Numbered from the stretch's first letter, positions 1-8,101 are shown. The stretch is 64,000 nt of DNA from DYHD01 sp037445375 (GCA_037445375.1 JBBIKS010000005.1:45765-109764); one strand, 5' to 3'. Made by a program: numbers and translations. Notes: generated by a model not told the origin, from the sequence alone.

Positions 1-70
1 TTAGAATGCCCGTTTTTTTTTAAAACAAGGAGAAAAAATAGGAGCTGAGGAGAGATGTGTACTCCTCGTA

Positions 71-1183
71 TTAGATATTAAAAACCACGTTCAATTTGCA
101 TATATCCATCTTTGGGGAGCGATCCCAAATGAGTGTATTTTTAATTTTTACGACTTTTACAATGAATGGTTTTCCTGCGGTTACAATCTCCATGCCGTAT
201 ACGCACTTCCAGTCAACAAAATCGACATATTTTCTATCGACCATTTTTTTCAGGATTGCGTTAACTTCGGGTGTTTTTGAGTCTTTACTCAAAAGAAGCG
301 TTCTTATTTCGTTTAATATGCCGATGTGGATAGCTGTGTAGTTCTCAAATACCCATGCTTTAGCTCCCGGCGTGTTAATTGCCACTCTGCCGGCTTCAAA
401 CATTCTTTTCAGTTCCTCAATAAAATGAGAAACTATATCGTTTTGAGGTTGTGCTGTCTCGAGGTTATCACGAGTTGATTCCATATCTGCTTCCTTGATG
501 ATTCCGGAAAAGTTATGTGCATAGTCTTTTTTAAACCCGACTTCTTTCAATATGTCGGAGATATAACCGGACCCAATGTAAGAGTAGTCATGGGCGGTTA
601 TTATTCTTGCTGCAAAAAAAGGAGTAATTTTCTCAATGTGAGCATACAAGTCTTTGTCATCAGACTTGTATCGGATATCCTCAAAAGATAATCGGTGTGA
701 AATTGCGAAATCATATAAATTATTGCAAGGATTCCACTCGCTGCCGTCTTTCGCGACAACATTATATCGAATGACCTTGCCAATATCATGCAACAGCCCG
801 CAAACGAAAAACGCATACTGTTTATGCGTTCTTTTTTTCCGAGTTTCAAAGGAATCAATATCGTTGTTATCGCGATATTCAAAGAAAACTGCCTCGTCAA
901 ATTTTCTAATTGCCTTAATGCTGGTGTCGAGGCAGTGAGTAAAGAGTCCAAATTCCTGAGCGTGGTGGTGCCCTTCCGATGCGGGCAAAAACCAGAAATA
1001 TCGAAGCAGTCTTCCGCAGATATTTTCCACCAAAACATCTGCGGACTTGTCTATGAAGATATCCTTTATTTTATGGACGTATGAGGATATTTTCTCGTTT
1101 TTGTAAGCGTCCAAAAAGGAATCGGGTGCTGGCTTTTTCCTATTTCCAAAAATATCATCAATTTTTTTCTTTATGAGGATCAA
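71..1183 (-). CDS. traI: MobH-type relaxase (TraI_2 / HD domain), short form
   Basis: Probable DNA-nicking relaxase that starts conjugative transfer. The protein has 370 residues. Residues 67-74 read PASEGHHH and residues 130-136 read LLHDIGK; these are the triple-His and HD metal motifs that define the MobH/TraI_2 family. It is about half the length of the well-known MobH relaxases (around 700 residues), so it carries the N-terminal catalytic core only. It lies on the strand opposite to the transfer operon. A 26-codon reading frame upstream on the same strand (about 1240 to 1163) overlaps its start and may be a leftover of the original upstream region, which an IscB element has disrupted. 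Family assignment is firm; its role as the element's own relaxase is inferred from context. No coupling protein gene is seen beside it within the window. Confidence 0.8.
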   Translation of the reverse strand: MILIKKKIDDIFGNRKKPAPDSFLDAYKNEKISSYVHKIKDIFIDKSADVLVENICGRLLRYFWFLPASEGHHHAQEFGLFTHCLDTSIKAIRKFDEAVFFEYRDNNDIDSFETRKKRTHKQYAFFVCGLLHDIGKVIRYNVVAKDGSEWNPCNNLYDFAISHRLSFEDIRYKSDDKDLYAHIEKITPFFAARIITAHDYSYIGSGYISDILKEVGFKKDYAHNFSGIIKEADMESTRDNLETAQPQNDIVSHFIEELKRMFEAGRVAINTPGAKAWVFENYTAIHIGILNEIRTLLLSKDSKTPEVNAILKKMVDRKYVDFVDWKCVYGMEIVTAGKPFIVKVVKIKNTLIWDRSPKMDICKLNVVFNI

Positions 1184-1194
1184 TTTGGGTTTCC

Positions 1195-1575
1195 TGAATT
1201 TCGAGACGAGCTTCCATCAACTCCTGCAGGGGATCCATCCTGAACCGCAAGGTAAGGGTGGAGAGGAATACGTCCCCTTTTTATCAACATAGATATGGCT
1301 GTCCAGCTTGTTCCGAATGGAAGGATCCAGCCAGCCTTCAGGCTTCTTACGGTTCAGAAATCTCGGTTTGCGATACCAAGTATTTCTGCTCCTTCTTGCC
1401 CTGCGATTGAGTAAATCTCTTCCTTTTCGGTTACGGCTGACAACCCAACAAAAGTAAATCCGCTGTCAACACCGAGAGTTACCCGGTTAGACTGTTTCAC
1501 CTATTGCCGTTGTAAGCTGACGTGCTTTTCTTGGAGAACAAGGCATTAAAGGCTTGCCTCTTCCGACCTCCTTTT
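1195..1575 (-). pseudogene. iscB: Decayed IscB (IS200/IS605-family nuclease)
   Basis: Minus-strand remnant of an IscB gene. A ribosome-binding site (aaaggagg) precedes a frame giving GKPLMPCSPRKARQL, the PLMP-domain start of IscB. After an internal deletion and a stop the frame continues with VTLGVDSGFTFVGLSAVTEK, the RuvC-I motif. A frameshift then leads to RYRKPRFLNRKKPEGWLDPS-like sequence, the arginine-rich bridge helix and the segment after it. Everything downstream (HNH, RuvC-II, RuvC-III) is missing and the sequence runs into the region just upstream of the relaxase gene. It is clearly non-functional as a nuclease. Confidence 0.75.
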
Positions 1576-1723
1576 AGAGTTAGTGCCGCATCGGGGCTGT
1601 TGTAAAGGCTTGTTATGCCTGTAGCACCGTTCCTACCCTCAGAACTTTTAATTACTGACGACAGTTGCATAGAACTTGCGGAACATCCTGTGGTGTCATA
1701 ACCCATACAACTTCTGTTCGGCA
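1576..1723 (-). ncRNA. Probable omega-RNA region of the decayed IscB
   Basis: The 150 bases upstream of the broken iscB, on the same strand, start immediately after the stop of the helix-turn-helix gene. They contain a caggcataacaag...gatgcggcac segment that resembles caggcatgacaag...gaggcacac just upstream of the intact IscB at 22654. IscB omega-RNAs are encoded at this position. The similarity was judged by eye only. Confidence 0.4.
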
Positions 1724-1930
1724 TTACCCGTTTACCCCCTTGTCAATCAAGGCTTCTTTATGAGATTTCCCCTTTATCCAATCTTCGATATCCGCCTCCC
1801 TGAACCTGATGAGCTTTCCAGACATGCGAATAAATGGTATGCGTTTTTGAGTGACATACAGATAGACCGTCTGCGTCTTAACTCCAAGTAATTCCGCGAC
1901 ATCTTCCACTTTTAGCAATTTAGAACACAT
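1724..1930 (-). CDS. Helix-turn-helix excisionase/AlpA-like protein
   Basis: Small DNA-binding protein of 68 residues starting MCSKLLKVEDVAELLGVK. It has the helix-turn-helix followed by a beta wing (VYLYVTQKRIPFIRMSGKLI, RFREADIEDWI) typical of the excisionase/MerR-like family. I use the internal ATG at 1930 because a GGAG lies about 10 bases upstream; a longer frame begins at 1984. Members direct excision of integrated elements or regulate mobile-element genes. It probably partners the tyrosine recombinase at 45830, although they are far apart here. Its stop is immediately followed by the decayed IscB element, so downstream sequence has been replaced. Confidence 0.75.
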   Translation of the reverse strand: MCSKLLKVEDVAELLGVKTQTVYLYVTQKRIPFIRMSGKLIRFREADIEDWIKGKSHKEALIDKGVNG

Positions 1931-2069
1931 CTTTCGTCTCCAATAAATCGAAATGTTGTTACTGCAAGGCAAATTGTTGAGCAATGCAAAACTGTACCGG
2001 CTTTAAAGATATTAAAAAACAAATAATATTCTTTATAGAAGGCGGACATAAATAAAAAAGGAGGGAAGT

Positions 2070-2405
2070 TTGACTGAAAAAACAAGACCCAAATTAACTA
2101 CCGAAGAATATATTCAGAGGAAACAGCAGCTTGCTGGCGAGAGGGGGGCCTACGTTGTAAAATCAACTACACTTGAAAGCAAATACATGCTTGTTAGGCT
2201 TAGGGAATATGACAGATTGCTTTCTTGGGTCAAGATGCACATTGGGGTTGACATTGACACACAAGATGCTCTTGAAATTATAGAGCAGTGCAAGAATGTA
2301 GAAAAACAATTTGAAGATGCTCTTAAAAAGCTTAAAGAGTTCGTTCAAGTTAACACGGAGGATAGCAACAGCGGTAGCAGGAAAAAGGAAGAAGTTCAAT
2401 CTTAA
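2070..2405 (+). CDS. Hypothetical protein, charged, partly helical
   Basis: Protein of 111 residues with a TTG start behind a strong Shine-Dalgarno (aaggaggg). It is hydrophilic and its second half (residues 70-95) looks helical or coiled (IIEQCKNVEKQFEDALKKLK). I recognise no family. It is divergent from the helix-turn-helix gene and precedes the replication initiator, which suggests a role in copy control or regulation, but nothing in the sequence proves this. A miniature transposon lies directly after its stop. Confidence 0.6.
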   Translation: MTEKTRPKLTTEEYIQRKQQLAGERGAYVVKSTTLESKYMLVRLREYDRLLSWVKMHIGVDIDTQDALEIIEQCKNVEKQFEDALKKLKEFVQVNTEDSNSGSRKKEEVQS

Positions 2406-2430
2406 TCATAAAAGTATAAAACATATCCGA

Positions 2431-2584
2431 GAAAACCAATGACTTTAGTCGTTGGATGAATCGGATACCTCGCAGGAGAAGACCTGTTGTCATTATACTC
2501 ACGGTCTGGCAGACCGTTCAGGCGTTAAGCACTCAAAGAGTGTTTGCCTGAGAATCCCATCGCCTTTAGGCGTGGGAGTGTCAA
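2431..2584 (+). mobile_element. Miniature IS200/IS605-type element (PATE-like), TnpB deleted
   Basis: Left end: hairpin CCAATGAC-ttta-GTCGTTGG at 2436-2455. Right end: hairpin at 2555-2577 (TCCCA.CGCC / GGCG.TGGGA) followed by agtgtcaa. Both are typical subterminal hairpins of IS200/IS605 elements. Only about 150 bp separate the ends. The last 91 bases (2494-2584) match 50270-50360 at 89 positions; there they follow a recognisable TnpB C-terminal remnant. The same frame here reads ILTVWQTVQALSTQRVFA then stop. No transposase is present, so it would need TnpA in trans. Outer boundaries are approximate. Confidence 0.7.
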
Positions 2585-2686
2585 TATGCTAAATATTGCA
2601 TAGAAGCATTCACAACGCCGTTTTCCGATTCACTAAAGTCCGCCTTCTTTGGTCTTTAATTCAAACATAGGAGAAATCCGCACTAA

Positions 2687-3604
2687 ATGCCGAAAAACAT
2701 ACCCCTCGATAAGGATTTATCTGATCTTATCGACAGAATGTCCTCAAAAATTGAAGCAGATGCAGAGACAAATGAGACGGTATCTAAAAAACCAATATGG
2801 TCTCCTAATGCTCTTGTTCCCAATCAGATATGCCGCGTCTCTCCTTTCTTCCCTTTAGGACGGAAGAACAGGGGAAGGAGAGATTATCTCGAAAATGAGG
2901 TAATAGTTGAGAACGCGTGGGGGAGGATAACCTTTACCGGACCGAGGCTAACAACATATGACGAGGATATCTTATTAGCGATTCTTGCCACTATTGATGA
3001 TCCGGCAAGAAGGAAAATGGGAAAATTCTACAGCATGGACTCATACATGTATCAAGGGTCTCTACTGCCAATTATGAGGCTTGCAGGGCTAACGGATGGT
3101 GCCGTCAACTACAAGCTTTTTAAAAAAGTGTGTAGGGACTTAATGTGCAGTCTTATTGAGTTGGAGACATTCAAATATGTCAATGAGAAAAGGAGAACCG
3201 CCACCGTTAAGATAACAAACATGATTATGTTTTATGAGGAAAAAGATAGCGGAGAATACACAATTGTAATCAATCCTTTTTTTCACAACCTTTACATTAA
3301 GGGTAATTTTTCACTTCTCGATGTAGAAAGAAGAATCAAAATCAAGTCGAACATTGCGAAGTCGTTATATCGTTTTATCATAAGTCAGCAAAGCTCATGG
3401 AAAGGTCATTACAGCACACTTGCAGATGCTATCAATATCAAAAAAGAGATTGAGAACCGCAAAAAAAGAGAGAGGTTAAAAAACGCTATATCCGAGCTTA
3501 TAAAGCTAAAAATACTAACCGCAAAAAGCTATATCAAAAAGGATATTGTATATCTTGAAAGGCATCCTTCTACAATGTCGAGAAGAAAAACCGGCGGTGA
3601 GTAG
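2687..3604 (+). CDS. Plasmid-type replication initiator (RepA/TrfA-like)
   Basis: Protein of 305 residues, probably the initiator that binds the iterons immediately after it. The N-terminus is charged; the middle (residues 75-260) has the alternation of helices and strands of winged-helix plasmid initiators, with TGPRLTTYDEDILLAILA near residue 85-102 and a basic C-terminal winged segment (KKEIENRKKRERLKNAISEL) near 255-275. A GGAG lies about 11 bases before the ATG. The strongest support is positional: its stop codon is part of the first of six iterons, the classic rep-oriV arrangement. The exact Rep family cannot be fixed by eye. Confidence 0.7.
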   Translation: MPKNIPLDKDLSDLIDRMSSKIEADAETNETVSKKPIWSPNALVPNQICRVSPFFPLGRKNRGRRDYLENEVIVENAWGRITFTGPRLTTYDEDILLAILATIDDPARRKMGKFYSMDSYMYQGSLLPIMRLAGLTDGAVNYKLFKKVCRDLMCSLIELETFKYVNEKRRTATVKITNMIMFYEEKDSGEYTIVINPFFHNLYIKGNFSLLDVERRIKIKSNIAKSLYRFIISQQSSWKGHYSTLADAINIKKEIENRKKRERLKNAISELIKLKILTAKSYIKKDIVYLERHPSTMSRRKTGGE

Positions 3605-3724
3605 TTTGACGGATGCTTTCCGTAGTTTGACGGATGCTTTCCGTAGTTTGACGGACACTTTCCGTAGTTTGACGGACACTTTTCCGTAGTTTGACGGACA
3701 CTTTTCCGTAGTTTGACGGACATT
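3602..3724. repeat. Six iterons, probable oriV
   Basis: The 12-mer tagtttgacgga starts at 3602, 3623, 3644, 3665, 3687 and 3709. Spacing is 21, 21, 21, 22 and 22 bases, about two helical turns, so all copies face the same side of the DNA. Units are followed by tgctttccg or cacttttccg. The first copy overlaps the rep stop codon. Tandem identical sites next to a Rep gene are the hallmark of an iteron-controlled origin. Confidence 0.85.
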
Positions 3725-3764
3725 TGCCCCTGCAAACCGTTGATGCTGTAAGCGTTGCGAGGGG

Positions 3765-3811
3765 CTAATAAATATAATATAAATATAAAAGAATATATAT
3801 AAAAAAGAATA
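3765..3811. other. AT-rich segment, probable duplex unwinding region
   Basis: Nearly pure A/T run (taataaatataatataaat and on) directly after the iterons, where iteron origins usually melt. It also forms the leader of the NusA-like gene, which has no clear Shine-Dalgarno there. Confidence 0.5.
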
Positions 3812-4993
3812 GTGAAGACAAACGAGATTAAAAAAATACAAGAAGCTGCTACTGCCTATATAAGAGAAAAAAACTTTCATCTTACAGGAGATGAGGTTTA
3901 TGAATCACTCAAATTAACTATTGAAGGAGCATTTGATAAGTATAACAAAAAAGTCATATTTGACATTGAGAGCATGACTGTTATCGAGCTGACTGATAAC
4001 GGAATGGAAAAAAGAAGTATAGATTGGATATTCAACCATATTAATAAAAAAGCGTTTTTAATGAGCATGAATGAGCATTTAGAACGCTACGAGCGGGAAA
4101 AGGTATTCAATATGTTCAGAGTGTCTCAAGGTCAAATCATTAAAGCTGAAGCTGTAGGGGAGACATTTCACTTAGGCAGCAGAAGCAATGATTTTTATCC
4201 GAGTTGGGGATATGCAGGCTCAGTAGCCGACTTTGGGTTAAAAAAAGGCATATATGTCGAAGGCGGCAAAGATGCCTTTATGAAGATACCGATAAAAGAC
4301 TGGAAGTTATGGAATCTGGCGAAAGAGATTTACGAGCAGACGGGTTATTGCATGAGCATAAATCCACACAAGAAAAACTTGCGCCTCAAAAAGCAGCCCC
4401 TCGCGGTGATATTCAACATCAATGGAGCGGATGGCATTATGCCGTCTGACGAGAGAATACAAGGCGAGGAATATGAAGGCAGAGAGTGGGAGGTAATACT
4501 TTATGACATTAACCAGACTTGTCGTGAGGAATTTCAACTTTATGTTTCACGAAGGCAAATAGAGTTTTTATTGCAGTACTTAAGAATACATATTCCTGGC
4601 TTCAATAATTTCGTTAAAGTAAAAAAAGTGGCAAGAGAGCCGGGTGTTATGGCAAAGATTTTATTTGAAAAAGTGGATTCTTCGTTCAGACTCAGCAAAT
4701 ATAAAGACGCTCTCTATGCGCTTGCTGCAACGCTGAGGGGGGAAAGAATTGAATTTGTGCAAAAAAACGGCGATCTTGAAGCTTTCATCAGGTCGGCTTT
4801 GAATTATGAAGAAGGTTCACTAAAAATAAGCGCAGTCAACAAGACTGCTTTGGCAATAACCGACAAAAAAGGCAAGATCATCGGAGAAAAAGGAGTGAAT
4901 GTTAAATTGGCCGGGATGTTGACCGACTATAAAATTACAGTAGTATCGGTTGACGAATATATCAACGACGCGCGGGTTTTCGCTTCAGGATAA
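3812..4993 (+). CDS. NusA-like transcription elongation/antitermination factor
   Basis: Divergent NusA paralogue of 393 residues. Residues 1-100 fit the NusA N-terminal RNA-polymerase-binding domain, ending LERYEREKVFNMFRVSQGQI, which lines up with the ERERIYEEYKDREGEIV region of NusA. The S1 domain seems split: its first strand is at 106-115 and the rest at 197-246 (LAVIFNINGADGIMPSDERI then LYVSR), with an insertion of about 80 residues between. KH1 has the family signature KKVAREPGVMAKI (271-283) but its GxxG loop is lost. KH2 (320-382) keeps IIGEKGVNVKLAGML with GEKG at 358-361. Start is GTG with no obvious Shine-Dalgarno. It is the first gene before the long transfer operon, so a role in read-through of that operon is my inference. 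Confidence 0.75.
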   Translation: MKTNEIKKIQEAATAYIREKNFHLTGDEVYESLKLTIEGAFDKYNKKVIFDIESMTVIELTDNGMEKRSIDWIFNHINKKAFLMSMNEHLERYEREKVFNMFRVSQGQIIKAEAVGETFHLGSRSNDFYPSWGYAGSVADFGLKKGIYVEGGKDAFMKIPIKDWKLWNLAKEIYEQTGYCMSINPHKKNLRLKKQPLAVIFNINGADGIMPSDERIQGEEYEGREWEVILYDINQTCREEFQLYVSRRQIEFLLQYLRIHIPGFNNFVKVKKVAREPGVMAKILFEKVDSSFRLSKYKDALYALAATLRGERIEFVQKNGDLEAFIRSALNYEEGSLKISAVNKTALAITDKKGKIIGEKGVNVKLAGMLTDYKITVVSVDEYINDARVFASG

Positions 4994-5044
4994 ACAAATA
5001 ATAATATCTATAAACAAAACTAAAAAACTTGTTGGAGGGAAAAG

Positions 5045-5359
5045 ATGTTTAAATTAGCGATGTTAATGGCTGTAATGGCGGCAGGTATGTTTTTCATCCC
5101 CAATATTGCCGATGCTACTTCAGGAGGCGGTTTAGGTGGTGAGTCTGCTGGCAAGGTAGTGGATGCTCTTAAAGAGTTTTCTACAAGTAATTGGGGTAAA
5201 GCATTGTTCTTCGCTTCGCTATTAGGTGGGGTAATCTGCATTTTATCAAGCAAATATAGGGCTTTCGGTTTAGTATCCCTGACATTCGGCGTTCTGCTTG
5301 GTGCTTATGGCGGTTTAGGCGAGGCAATTTGGGATTTAGTAAGCGGGATGTCGAAGTAA
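5045..5359 (+). CDS. traA: Conjugative pilin, TraA/VirB2-like
   Basis: Small membrane protein of 104 residues with a signal peptide (cleavage likely after NIADA, residue 25), a glycine-rich start of the mature part, and two hydrophobic helices at about 48-65 and 72-90 separated by a short basic loop (SSKYRAF). This is the topology of F-type/VirB2 pilins. A strong Shine-Dalgarno (ttggaggg) lies before the ATG. It stands first in the traA-L-E-K-B-V-C order, as in F-type systems, and ends three bases before traL. Confidence 0.75.
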   Translation: MFKLAMLMAVMAAGMFFIPNIADATSGGGLGGESAGKVVDALKEFSTSNWGKALFFASLLGGVICILSSKYRAFGLVSLTFGVLLGAYGGLGEAIWDLVSGMSK

Positions 5360-5362
5360 CTG

Positions 5363-5620
5363 ATGGCATGGTCTCCACGTCACATAGATAAACCGTTAAG
5401 GTTTATATACGACCCCGAAGTATGGTTAGTATCATCACCAGTTTTAGGTGCTTTAGTTTTTATCGGTGTTAATCAAGTCATATCGCTTATAGCTACTCTT
5501 ATCTTTGGCTGGATTCTTCAGAAGATAGTTGACAAAAACAAGAAGGGGTATCTTTTACATATGCTCAATTATTATGGGCTTTGGAGGATATTCCCGCCAT
5601 TAGGCAAGTATAGATTCTAA
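5363..5620 (+). CDS. traL: T4SS protein TraL
   Basis: Protein of 85 residues. Opening DKPLRFIYDPEVWLVSSPVL is the TraL signature; one or two membrane segments follow at about 22-55, then a short tail ending in the aromatic/basic LWRIFPPLGKYRF. TraL is an inner-membrane part of the F-type pilus assembly complex. It follows the pilin gene with no gap. Confidence 0.85.
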   Translation: MAWSPRHIDKPLRFIYDPEVWLVSSPVLGALVFIGVNQVISLIATLIFGWILQKIVDKNKKGYLLHMLNYYGLWRIFPPLGKYRF

Positions 5621-5650
5621 CCCCGTTTAATTATTATCCAGCGGGGTTAG
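5617..5650 (+). terminator. Hairpin between traL and traE (no U-tract)
   Basis: Perfect 9-bp stem CTAACCCCG (5617-5625) with CGGGGTTAG (5642-5650) and a 16-base loop; it includes the traL stop codon. There is no T-run, so it is more likely a processing/stability element or partial terminator that lowers expression after the pilin genes. Confidence 0.5.
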
Positions 5651-5686
5651 GTCTTACAACAAACTTTCAGGACAATACGGAGAATT

Positions 5687-6292
5687 ATGCCTTTTTTCTT
5701 AGATTATGCAAAAGACAGTAGATATTTGATCAAGATACTTACTTTTCTTATAGTTGTAGAAACTTTTGTAATTTTAGCTCTTGGCTTTCTCTCGATCAAG
5801 CCGAGGGTGATATACATTAATCCTTCCGCTGTGGTAGGGACTGCCCGGGTGGGCTATGTTCCTGATGAGGCAGCAATTTATTTCGGCATGTCTTTCATTT
5901 CATTTTTCGGGAATGTCAATCATCTATCAGCGTTAGAGCAATACAAAGTCTCCTATAACCTGATGTCTCCCAAGCTCCAGAGCGCAATGAAAGGGACGCT
6001 TGAGGCAGAGATAAAGGAGATAGAAAAATCAAATATGTCCATTCAGACAATTCCTGTCAAAGCCGAAGTCAAAAACAGCAAAGACGACAACATTGTAATT
6101 GAAATTGAAGCGATCAGGGTATCGTATGTTTACGGACAGGAGACTAAGAAAGACAAAATTTTATATACACTTAGCTGTCAAAAGACAGCGACAAGAAAAT
6201 CTAACCCGTTTGGGCTGGAGGTGGTGTCATATGATAATAAAGTTATTGCTGCTCTCAGCAGCAATGTTCATCCTGCTGCAACTGCAAGATAA
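5687..6292 (+). CDS. traE: T4SS protein TraE (VirB5/TrbJ-group inner-membrane protein)
   Basis: Protein of 201 residues. One N-terminal membrane helix at about 14-37 (IKILTFLIVVETFVILALGF) is followed by a periplasmic domain, the TraE layout. It lies between traL and traK in canonical F-type order. Its end overlaps the start of traK by about 60 bases, indicating translational coupling. Confidence 0.8.
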   Translation: MPFFLDYAKDSRYLIKILTFLIVVETFVILALGFLSIKPRVIYINPSAVVGTARVGYVPDEAAIYFGMSFISFFGNVNHLSALEQYKVSYNLMSPKLQSAMKGTLEAEIKEIEKSNMSIQTIPVKAEVKNSKDDNIVIEIEAIRVSYVYGQETKKDKILYTLSCQKTATRKSNPFGLEVVSYDNKVIAALSSNVHPAATAR

Positions 6293-6887
6293 TGCAGATG
6301 CGAGGAGTGCTATATACACAGGCGTACCCATAGCCGTAAAGGTTGCATATCTGAACCCTACGGAAGTGAAATTTGAGGGTGACAGGATTGCTTCTATCAT
6401 TATGGGATTACCTGCAGAAAGTATATCTTTGCAAAACACTGCTGATTCAATATTCATACAGCCTCTCATTCCTGATATTTCAGGCGACTTATATGTAGTG
6501 ACGACAAGCGGCAAGACGAAGGTTATAACGCTTGTTTCTTCGCCGCCGCAATTAAGGGATCGCACGGTCAAGATAGTGAGCGATGCGAGACACGCTGTGG
6601 AGCGGGTAGAAAGAGTCAACAAAATAGGGCTTACGCCTGCTGGTCTTATTAAGGCGATGATATTGGGCGAGGATTTAGATGGAGTAAGCATAAGGTCGTC
6701 TAAGCAAACGATTATTGAAACGCCTATAAAAATAACATCGCATACCGTATATGATGCTGTGTTTTTAAGGGGTTACATAGTTGACATTCCCCACGAGAAC
6801 ATAGACATAAAGGCAATCACGATGAGAGGCTTGATAGCAGGGGCTATTCATAACGGCAGGGCTTATTTTGTAGTTGAGGTTAAGTAA
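6231..6887 (+). CDS. traK: T4SS secretin-like protein TraK
   Basis: Protein of 218 residues with a signal peptide (LLLLSAAMFILLQLQDNADA). The mature part resembles TraK/VirB9: beta-rich, with IFIQPLIPDISGDLYVVTTS near residue 80. I start at the ATG at 6231 because ggaggtgg lies just upstream; the frame extends further upstream but that part overlaps traE. TraK forms the outer-membrane ring with TraB and TraV. Its stop overlaps the traB start. Confidence 0.8.
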   Translation: MIIKLLLLSAAMFILLQLQDNADARSAIYTGVPIAVKVAYLNPTEVKFEGDRIASIIMGLPAESISLQNTADSIFIQPLIPDISGDLYVVTTSGKTKVITLVSSPPQLRDRTVKIVSDARHAVERVERVNKIGLTPAGLIKAMILGEDLDGVSIRSSKQTIIETPIKITSHTVYDAVFLRGYIVDIPHENIDIKAITMRGLIAGAIHNGRAYFVVEVK

Positions 6888-8101
6888 TGATCGACAAAGA
6901 AAAAATCTCGGAATTAATCTCAAAGCACAAAACGAAGCTGATAGCCTTAGTTGTAATAGGAGCGATTCTTTACGGCTTTTTCGGGGGCAAAATCACTCAG
7001 TCGCCGACAGACAAAGGCGATTCTGCCAAAGGGCAGGGCAATGTAACTACTGAGGAGCGACTTAAAGGAGAGTTAGAGGCTCTGAAGAAGACCATTGAGG
7101 AGATGAAGAAAGGTAGTCCTTCTGAACAGGGAAAGCCTGAAGACATTAAGAAGGCTGAAGCGTCAAAAGAGGCGCAGCCGCCAATCGAAGAAAAAAAGCC
7201 CGACTCCCTCAAGGAGCTTGAGGAGGCATTAGGCAAGAAAGGGAAAGACAGCAAAAAGCTTGAACCTATGCCGCAAGCAAAAGACGGCAGGGGAGCGTTG
7301 CCTGCAGGAGCACCCGGTATTACTCCTTTTGCTTTTGAACCGCCTCGGCTAATAAAGATAGATATTCCGGTTGATCCTGAGCCGGAAAAAAAAACAGCGG
7401 AAGTAAGCAGTATAGGTGATAATGATATCTTTTTACCTGCTGGTTCTTTTGCCTCATTTTCCCTTACATCCGGCGCTTATGCACCTGAGACGGGTGAACA
7501 GATGCCTGTATCTGCGGTAATAAATAAAGCGTTTGTAGGACCAAACAAGTCTTCTATTCCATTGAGGGGCTGCCTGATCTTGGGCAAGGCGCGTGGCAAC
7601 ACGGGTTATAAGAGTGCCGAGATCAAGCCTGTAAGAATTGCGTGCGTATGGCCTAACGGTCAATCATTTGAAACCGATATATCCGGTTATATTACGGACA
7701 TGAATGGAGATTTTGGACTTAAAGGCAAAGTAATAAGGCATTCCGGGACATTTTTCAGCACCGTGGGTATCACTTCGTTCTTATCAGGTTTTTCGGCGGG
7801 TTTAGCAAGGGCGCAAGAACAGCAGTCAGTTGGAGGAACCGATCATGCACAAGTGGCAACAAACATAATAGGTTCTGCGGCTCAGTATGGACTTGCAAGA
7901 GGAGTGCTTGATTTTTCTTCTTCGGCGAAACAGTTTTTCGGCAAGCAGTTGGACGGTTTAATACCAGCGGTGGAAGTGCCAGCCGGGGCTAAAGGGTATG
8001 TATTTATAACATCGGGCGTGAAAATAACGGGGGGTAAAAATAATGTGTCTAACGCCAAAAATCTTTATTACGATCCTTACAATCTCACTTCTGCTAAGTA
8101 G
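6887..8101 (+). CDS. traB: T4SS protein TraB (VirB10-like)
   Basis: Protein of 404 residues. A cytoplasmic N-terminus and one membrane helix at about 17-34 are followed by a charged coiled-coil/low-complexity spacer (45-130), a proline-containing segment and a C-terminal VirB10 beta-barrel domain (about 175-400) beginning DNDIFLPAGSFASFSLTSG. It bridges inner and outer membranes. The start overlaps the traK stop by one base, and traV begins inside its 3' end. Confidence 0.85.
   Translation: MIDKEKISELISKHKTKLIALVVIGAILYGFFGGKITQSPTDKGDSAKGQGNVTTEERLKGELEALKKTIEEMKKGSPSEQGKPEDIKKAEASKEAQPPIEEKKPDSLKELEEALGKKGKDSKKLEPMPQAKDGRGALPAGAPGITPFAFEPPRLIKIDIPVDPEPEKKTAEVSSIGDNDIFLPAGSFASFSLTSGAYAPETGEQMPVSAVINKAFVGPNKSSIPLRGCLILGKARGNTGYKSAEIKPVRIACVWPNGQSFETDISGYITDMNGDFGLKGKVIRHSGTFFSTVGITSFLSGFSAGLARAQEQQSVGGTDHAQVATNIIGSAAQYGLARGVLDFSSSAKQFFGKQLDGLIPAVEVPAGAKGYVFITSGVKITGGKNNVSNAKNLYYDPYNLTSAK

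Noticed and set aside
601..1038. ORFs overlapping the relaxase in other frames
   Set aside because: They have no motif or ribosome-binding site and lie inside the MobH reading frame.
3602..3724. Possible CRISPR array
   Set aside because: Units are 21-22 bp end to end with almost no unique spacer, and they directly follow a rep gene; they are iterons. Frames on the minus strand here are translations of the repeats.
3515..3880. Minus-strand ORF across the iterons
   Set aside because: Its repeated SVKLRK-like peptide is only the iteron sequence read backwards, and it overlaps two better genes.
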